Positions 6,697 through 10,017 of a stretch of DNA of 10,017 bases are shown one piece after another. The translations under genes were made by a program, and so were the position numbers. Under the pieces are notes generated by a model that had not been told where the DNA came from, made no database searches, and worked only from the letters and a program-made list of their open reading frames with translations. The stretch lies in NCBI GenBank assembly GCA_038253555.1, contig JBBSGZ010000140.1:1-10017 (forward strand). Reading direction: 5' to 3'. This DNA comes from JALYUA01 sp038253555. Lineage in GTDB: Bacteria; Acidobacteriota; Thermoanaerobaculia; UBA5066; Gp7-AA6. Each line of letters opens with the position of its first letter. Positions within the stretch are counted from its first letter, which is position 1.

Positions 6697-7680
6697 TCAC
6701 CAGCGCACCAGGACGGACCCCCACACGAGCCCCGCCCCGAACGCGGTCATCAGCACGAGGTCGCCGGTCTTGATCATCCCGCCGCGGACGCACTCGTCGA
6801 GCGCGATCGGGATGGAGGCGGCGGAGGTGTTCCCGAAGCGGTCCACGTTCTTGTAGACGCGGTCGGCGGGAAATTTCATGCGCTCCCCCACCGCGTCGAT
6901 GATCCTTTCGTTTGCCTGGTGCGGAATGAAGACCCGGATCTCCTCTTTCTCGAACCCCTGCTCGGCGAGAAGCTCGGAGCTCACGTCCGCCATGGCCTTT
7001 ACGGCGACCTTGAAAGTCTCGTTGCCCCGCATCCGGATGAAGGTCAGCCGGTCGTCCTGCGTCTTTGAGTCGTTGGCGGGGTGGTTCGACCCGCCCCCCG
7101 GCATGCAGATGAAATCGCTGTATTTGCCGTTCGACTTCATGCGGCTCCCGAGAATCCCATGGTCGCCGCGCGTCGCCTGGAGGATCACGGCCCCGGCGCC
7201 GTCGCCGAACAGGACGCACGTCGAGCGATCCGTCCAGTCGACGTAGCGGGAGAGGATCTCACCGCCGATCACGAGGATGTTCTCCGCCTTGTGGGACTGG
7301 ATCAGGGCGTCGGCGAGGTGCAGCGCGTAAAGAAAACCGACGCACGCGGCCGAAATGTCGGAGGCGGCCGCGCGCGTCGCGCCAATGTTTCGCTGCACGA
7401 GACACGAGGTCGCCGGGAAGAGCATGTCGGAAGAGATCGTGCCGACGAGGATCATGTCCAGGTCTTCGGGCTTTACTTTCGCGCGCTTCAACGCTTCGAG
7501 CGCAGCCTGGGTGCAGAGGTCCGAAAATTTCTCGCCGGGAGCCACGATGTGCCGCTCGCGAATGCCGGTGCGGTCGCGTATCCACTGGTCGGAGGTGTCG
7601 ACCAGCTTTTCGAGGTCCGCGTTGGTCAGGAGTTTCTTCGGGACCGCGGCCCCCGTTCCCAGGATCTTCGCGCGCATCAT
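6697..7680 (-). CDS. fabH: 3-oxoacyl-[ACP] synthase III (KAS III)
   Basis: This 327-residue enzyme starts fatty acid chains by condensing an acyl-CoA primer with malonyl-ACP. The Cys-His-Asn triad is complete: Cys113 in DISAACVGF, His254 in IPHQANERI and Asn284 in RFGNTSAAS. The N-terminal ILGTGAAVPKKLLTN and the C-terminal TAFGAGLVWGSVLVRW are typical. The primer preference (acetyl versus branched) cannot be read safely from the sequence. Two tandem ATG codons (7680 and 7677) are possible starts and give nearly the same protein; neither has a strong Shine-Dalgarno. The gene is 43 bases after plsX, consistent with one operon. Confidence 0.96.
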   Translation of the reverse strand: MMRAKILGTGAAVPKKLLTNADLEKLVDTSDQWIRDRTGIRERHIVAPGEKFSDLCTQAALEALKRAKVKPEDLDMILVGTISSDMLFPATSCLVQRNIGATRAAASDISAACVGFLYALHLADALIQSHKAENILVIGGEILSRYVDWTDRSTCVLFGDGAGAVILQATRGDHGILGSRMKSNGKYSDFICMPGGGSNHPANDSKTQDDRLTFIRMRGNETFKVAVKAMADVSSELLAEQGFEKEEIRVFIPHQANERIIDAVGERMKFPADRVYKNVDRFGNTSAASIPIALDECVRGGMIKTGDLVLMTAFGAGLVWGSVLVRW

Positions 7681-7723
7681 CGCGCGGCTCGCAATCCCGC
7701 TCGGACCCGCAGCAGAAGCGTGC

Positions 7724-8740
7724 CTACCCCTGCGCCTGCGCTTCGCGCGTGTGCAGCTCCGCGATGGAGGACTGGATCTTCTCGGCCAGGTTCTGGCGCG
7801 AAAACTCCGCGGCCAGGCGAATCGCGTTCTTGACGGCCTTCGCGCTCGAACGGCCGTGGCAGATGATCACGCATCCTTTTACCCCCAGAAGGGGCGCCCC
7901 GCCGTACTCGGAGTAGTCGAGGCGCGTCTTGAAGCTCCGGAACGCGGAGCGCGACAGGAGAAACCCGACGGACGCCTGCAGGGTCTTCTTGATTTCCTCG
8001 CGGAGGAGCTGCTCGACCATCTCGGAGAGGGACTCGGACACCTTCAGAATGACGTTGCCCGTGAATCCGTCCGTCACGATGACGTCCACCTTCCCGGTGA
8101 AGACGTCGCGCCCCTCGACGTTTCCGATGAAATTCAGGCCCGCATCCTTCAGCCCCTTGAAAGCCTCCTTGGTGCGGTCGGTGCCCTTGGAGTCCTCCTC
8201 CCCGATCGACATCAGTCCGATCGAGGGGTTCGGCTTTCCGAAGGCGAGCTGGGCGTAGAGCGAGCCCATCACGGCGAATTCCTTGAAGTGGGAGGTCTTC
8301 GCTTCGGGGTTCGCGCCGACGTCGAGCAGCAGGCAATGCCCGGAGAGATTGGGAAGGACGGTGGCCAGCGCCGGGCGGTCGACGCCCTCGATGGTCCCGA
8401 TCACCATCTTCGCGGAGACCATCGCAGCCCCGGTGTGGCCGGCGGACACCAGACCCGCCGCCCTTCCGTCGCGGACACAGTTGGCGGCGATGCGAATCGA
8501 GGAGTCGCGTTTTTTTCGGATCGCCGCGGTCGCGGGGTCGTCCATCTCCACCACCTCGGTGGCCTCGACGATCTCTATCTGTCGCCCGGCTTCGCCCGCC
8601 GCGGCGAGCAGGGGTTCGAGCGCGGCCGGCTTGCCGACGAGAAGGGAGGAGATCCCGAACTCCCGCGCGGCGGCGATCGCGCCGTCCACGTTCACCCGAG
8701 GGGCGTGATCCCCGCCCATCGCATCGACCGCGATACGCAT
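7724..8740 (-). CDS. plsX: Phosphate acyltransferase PlsX
   Basis: This 338-residue protein makes acyl-phosphate from acyl-ACP and phosphate, the acyl donor for glycerol-3-phosphate acylation by PlsY. It links the fab pathway to membrane phospholipid synthesis and acts as a peripheral membrane enzyme. The hallmark N-terminus MRIAVDAMGGDHAPRVNVDG is present from residue 1, together with SAGHTGAAM and DVGANPEAKTSHF in the first half, and IVTDGFTGNVILKVSE and YSEYGGAPLLGVKG in the second. Length is normal. The ATG at 8740 fits the family start; the Shine-Dalgarno is weak. An exact TATAAT lies 39 bases upstream. It sits between rpmF and fabH, the usual place for this gene. Confidence 0.96.
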   Translation of the reverse strand: MRIAVDAMGGDHAPRVNVDGAIAAAREFGISSLLVGKPAALEPLLAAAGEAGRQIEIVEATEVVEMDDPATAAIRKKRDSSIRIAANCVRDGRAAGLVSAGHTGAAMVSAKMVIGTIEGVDRPALATVLPNLSGHCLLLDVGANPEAKTSHFKEFAVMGSLYAQLAFGKPNPSIGLMSIGEEDSKGTDRTKEAFKGLKDAGLNFIGNVEGRDVFTGKVDVIVTDGFTGNVILKVSESLSEMVEQLLREEIKKTLQASVGFLLSRSAFRSFKTRLDYSEYGGAPLLGVKGCVIICHGRSSAKAVKNAIRLAAEFSRQNLAEKIQSSIAELHTREAQAQG

Positions 8741-8778
8741 CGTCAGGGAAGGGGCCTCGTGTTCTGCACGGTGGCGGG

Positions 8779-8784
8779 ATTATA
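8779..8784 (-). promoter_or_regulatory. Exact TATAAT -10 box upstream of plsX
   Basis: The minus strand reads TATAAT at 8784-8779, 39 bases before the plsX ATG. Such a perfect -10 box is unlikely to occur by chance in this GC-rich spacer. No good -35 is visible 16-18 bases upstream (the best hexamers match only two of six positions), and there is no TGn extension. It may be an activator-dependent or weak internal promoter for plsX-fabH-fabD. Confidence 0.4.
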
Positions 8785-8803
8785 GCGAGGGGGGATCGAG
8801 GCG

Positions 8804-8882
8804 GAAGGGCGAAGGACGAATCGCGAATGGCAACCCCGGAGCCGCCGTGGAGAGCGCCGCCGTTCGCCCTTCGCCCGGCGGC
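8804..8882. repeat. Inverted repeats in the rpmF-plsX spacer
   Basis: A perfect 10-base inverted repeat joins GAAGGGCGAA (8804-8813) with TTCGCCCTTC (8863-8872), 49 bases apart. A shorter dyad pairs GCCGCCG (8856-8862) with CGGCGGC (8876-8882). GCCCTTCGCC-type units recur in the same stretch. This could fold at the 3' end of the yceD-rpmF message and separate it from plsX. No T-run is present. Confidence 0.4.
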
Positions 8883-8893
8883 CCTTCGCCGGC

Positions 8894-9067
8894 TCAGGCG
8901 TTGATCGTCTGCTTGCCTTTGTAGTGTCCGCAGTGCGGGCACACGCGATGCGGCTGCTTCATCTCCCGGCAATTCGGGCAGCCCGAAAGGGCCGGAGGCG
9001 TCAGGGCGTCGTGCGCGCGGCGTTTGTCGCGGCGGGCCTTGCTGTGGCGGCGTTTGGGATTGGGCAT
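8894..9067 (-). CDS. rpmF: Large ribosomal subunit protein bL32
   Basis: This 57-residue basic protein is ribosomal protein bL32. The N-terminal MPNPKRRHSKARRDKRRAHD is the standard start of the family. It is followed by a zinc ribbon with two cysteine pairs, CPNC at 30-33 and CPHC at 43-46, so this is the zinc-binding (C+) form. The C-terminal GHYKGKQTINA is also typical. The ATG is at 9067, 7 bases after the yceD stop, indicating translational coupling; a weak AGG lies six bases before the ATG. The yceD-rpmF-plsX order is widely conserved. Confidence 0.97.
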   Translation of the reverse strand: MPNPKRRHSKARRDKRRAHDALTPPALSGCPNCREMKQPHRVCPHCGHYKGKQTINA

Positions 9068-9074
9068 CGTGGAC

Positions 9075-9602
9075 CTACACTTTCTTGAGTTTCTGAAGCG
9101 CTTCCCAGCGCGGGTCTATGGTTTTCTCGCTGCAGGGACACGTCGCGATATTCAAATCCTGCCCGCACCGGACGCAGAGACCCCGGCAATCCTCGCGGCA
9201 CAGCGGTTTCATGGGCACGGCCATCTGGATGCGCTCCTCGACGATAGGCGCGACCGAGACCTCGGGCTCTTCGAAGAAGTAGACGTCGAGCTCCTCCCGC
9301 TCGAGCTCGCGCTCTTCCTCGCCCGCGGCCTGGCGCGGATAGAGGACGAGAGAAAATTCCTCGTCGGAGCGGAACGGATAGGCCACGAGGCAGCGGCTGC
9401 ACTCGAGCCTTCCGCCCCAGCCGAGATCCGCCTGAAGGGCAAATCCCGCCTCGATCGGCGTCACCTGCCCCGCAAAATGAACGGGGGAGATCTCGACGAG
9501 CGGTTCCCGATCCAGCGCTTCTAGAGGAAACGTGAGCTGGAAGTCGAAGTCGACGGGGTGGGCCTGGGCGGCTTCGAGCGAAATGGTGTTGGCGTCTTTC
9601 AT
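9075..9602 (-). CDS. yceD: YceD/DUF177 family protein
   Basis: This 175-residue protein belongs to the DUF177 (YceD) family, which is usually encoded directly before rpmF and has been linked to 23S rRNA maturation or accumulation. Cysteines are arranged as CSRC at 68-71 and a C-terminal cluster at 135, 139, 143, 146, 155 and 157 (LCREDCRGLCVRCGQ, then CPC), followed by the family's DPRWEALQKL ending at 163-172. The cysteine spacing suggests metal binding, as inference. The frame continues upstream to a TTG at 9674, but that codon overlaps the spacer of the promoter at 9665-9693. The ATG at 9602 gives a normal length and a leader of about 55 bases, so it is preferred. The Shine-Dalgarno is weak. 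Confidence 0.9.
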   Translation of the reverse strand: MKDANTISLEAAQAHPVDFDFQLTFPLEALDREPLVEISPVHFAGQVTPIEAGFALQADLGWGGRLECSRCLVAYPFRSDEEFSLVLYPRQAAGEEERELEREELDVYFFEEPEVSVAPIVEERIQMAVPMKPLCREDCRGLCVRCGQDLNIATCPCSEKTIDPRWEALQKLKKV

Positions 9603-9664
9603 AGTGATCTCAACGGAGAAGAACCCCGACCTCTTCCGAGGAACAGGCTCCGACGGAACGGGCG

Positions 9665-9693
9665 ATTCTAGCAACCCGCGGTCGTCACGTCAA
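9665..9693 (-). promoter_or_regulatory. Strong sigma70-type promoter for yceD-rpmF-plsX-fab
   Basis: On the minus strand TTGACG (9693-9688) is followed after exactly 17 bases by TAGAAT (9670-9665). Each hexamer matches the sigma70 consensus at five of six positions. Transcription would start near 9658, leaving a leader of about 55 bases before the yceD ATG at 9602. This is the best promoter in the window and also decides the yceD start. Confidence 0.7.
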
Positions 9694-9696
9694 AGA

Positions 9697-9724
9697 GTCC
9701 GGAGGGGCCCGGTCGAGCCCGGAC
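9697..9724 (-). promoter_or_regulatory. Dyad just upstream of the yceD promoter
   Basis: GTCCGG (9697-9702) pairs with CCGGAC (9719-9724) around a 16-base loop. On the minus strand the hairpin is followed by TCTTTG, which runs into the -35 box. It could be a weak terminator for a gene beyond the right edge or a binding site next to the promoter. The rest of 9725-9813 shows nothing recognisable. Confidence 0.3.
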
Positions 9725-9813
9725 ATCCGCTGCGGGAGGCCCTCCTCACACCGCAACCCCGCGGGAAGCGCCCGATCCACCCACCGACGAAGCCGCACCG
9801 CCTGCCTGCGGGC

Positions 9814-9963
9814 CCCCTCACCCCAACCCTCTCCCCGAGCGCGGGGCGAGGGGGCAGAGCTGCGCCCAACCACGATGGTGGCTAAGCTCGCAGCGGGAGG
9901 AGTCTCCTGACCGAAGGGAAGGAGGAGCCTCCCGCTGCGGGAGCCGAAGCGAACGAAGGGAGC
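9814..9963. repeat. Dispersed two-hairpin repeat, copy B
   Basis: This is the second copy of the element at 5521-5692, in the same orientation. Box 1 (9814-9866) matches copy A at 52 of 53 positions and carries hairpin 1 at 9827-9852. Hairpin 2 (9889-9939) has perfect 12-base arms (9889-9900 and 9928-9939), the same AGT/GAG internal loop, a 5-bp inner stem (9904-9908 with 9920-9924) and the same loop GACCGAAGGGA. Its stem sequence differs from copy A, but every change is matched on the partner arm. The tail after 9940 is only loosely similar. Frames through this stretch read as low-complexity, Pro/Arg/Gly-rich peptides and are not genes. Confidence 0.85.
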
Positions 9964-9964
9964 A

Positions 9965-9999
9965 GGCGAGCGGTCGAGCCAACAGGCGAGCCGCTCGCC
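9965..9999. repeat. 9-base dyad at the right edge
   Basis: GGCGAGCGG (9965-9973) pairs perfectly with CCGCTCGCC (9991-9999) around a 17-base loop. CAGGCGAG also occurs twice (9963-9970, 9983-9990), so a smaller hairpin GGCGAG/CTCGCC (9985-9999) competes with it. It adjoins the tail of repeat copy B and may belong to it. Confidence 0.45.
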
Positions 10000-10017
10000 G
10001 GTGCCTTCGCCGCGCAC

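Noticed and set aside
9603..9674. A longer yceD starting at TTG 9674
   Set aside because: The extension carries no family-like sequence and the codon overlaps the spacer of a near-consensus promoter; the ATG at 9602 gives the normal length.
9685..10017. A minus-strand frame entering from the right edge
   Set aside because: It consists of repeat copy B, the edge dyad and the promoter region, and matches no protein family I recognise.
1..10017. CRISPR array, tRNA, rRNA, transposase or integrase
   Set aside because: No regularly spaced direct repeats, cloverleaf sequence, rRNA-like segment or recombinase motif was seen on either strand.

Overview
The window is a GC-rich bacterial chromosomal segment in which every supported gene lies on the minus strand, so transcription runs from right to left. 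It holds a fatty acid and phospholipid synthesis cluster in the classical order yceD-rpmF-plsX-fabH-fabD-fabG-acpP-fabF. The cluster is interrupted by one unexpected gene, a class A beta-lactamase-like lipoprotein between fabD and fabG. It continues directly into etfB-etfA, the two subunits of an electron transfer flavoprotein. The sequence does not fix the taxon. GC content, the C-x2-C zinc-ribbon L32 and the fab order would fit Acidobacteriota or another GC-rich Gram-negative phylum. The lipobox on the beta-lactamase-like protein shows only that it is probably a membrane-anchored exported protein. This placement is low-confidence inference.

Layout from right to left: 9814-10017 is non-coding and holds a structured repeat (copy B) and a dyad. 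9665-9724 holds a strong sigma70-type promoter with a dyad just upstream. Then come yceD (9075-9602), rpmF (8894-9067), a 153-base spacer with an exact TATAAT box, plsX (7724-8740), fabH (6697-7680), a 100-base spacer with hairpins, and fabD (5694-6596). A 208-base spacer follows, filled by repeat copy A. Next are the beta-lactamase-like gene (4487-5485), fabG (3750-4490, sharing ATGA with its upstream neighbour), a 215-base spacer with a likely promoter, acpP (3295-3534), fabF (2029-3288), etfB (1209-1994), etfA (134-1099), and a non-coding left edge (1-133) with a hairpin and a partial repeat tail.

Functionally, PlsX makes acyl-phosphate from acyl-ACP for phospholipid synthesis. FabD loads malonyl onto AcpP, FabH starts chains, FabF elongates them and FabG reduces the 3-ketoacyl intermediate. 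Catalytic residues are intact in FabD, FabH, FabF, FabG and AcpP. EtfAB carries electrons from acyl-CoA dehydrogenases, so the operon may join chain building to acyl oxidation or electron transfer. Three putative promoters suggest transcription units beginning at yceD, plsX and acpP, with read-through possible between them.

The most unusual content is (1) a two-hairpin dispersed repeat whose two copies differ in the stem by four base-pair changes, all compensated; (2) the beta-lactamase-like lipoprotein gene translationally coupled to fabG; and (3) etfBA attached to fabF. No mobile-element gene, tRNA, rRNA or CRISPR array was seen.
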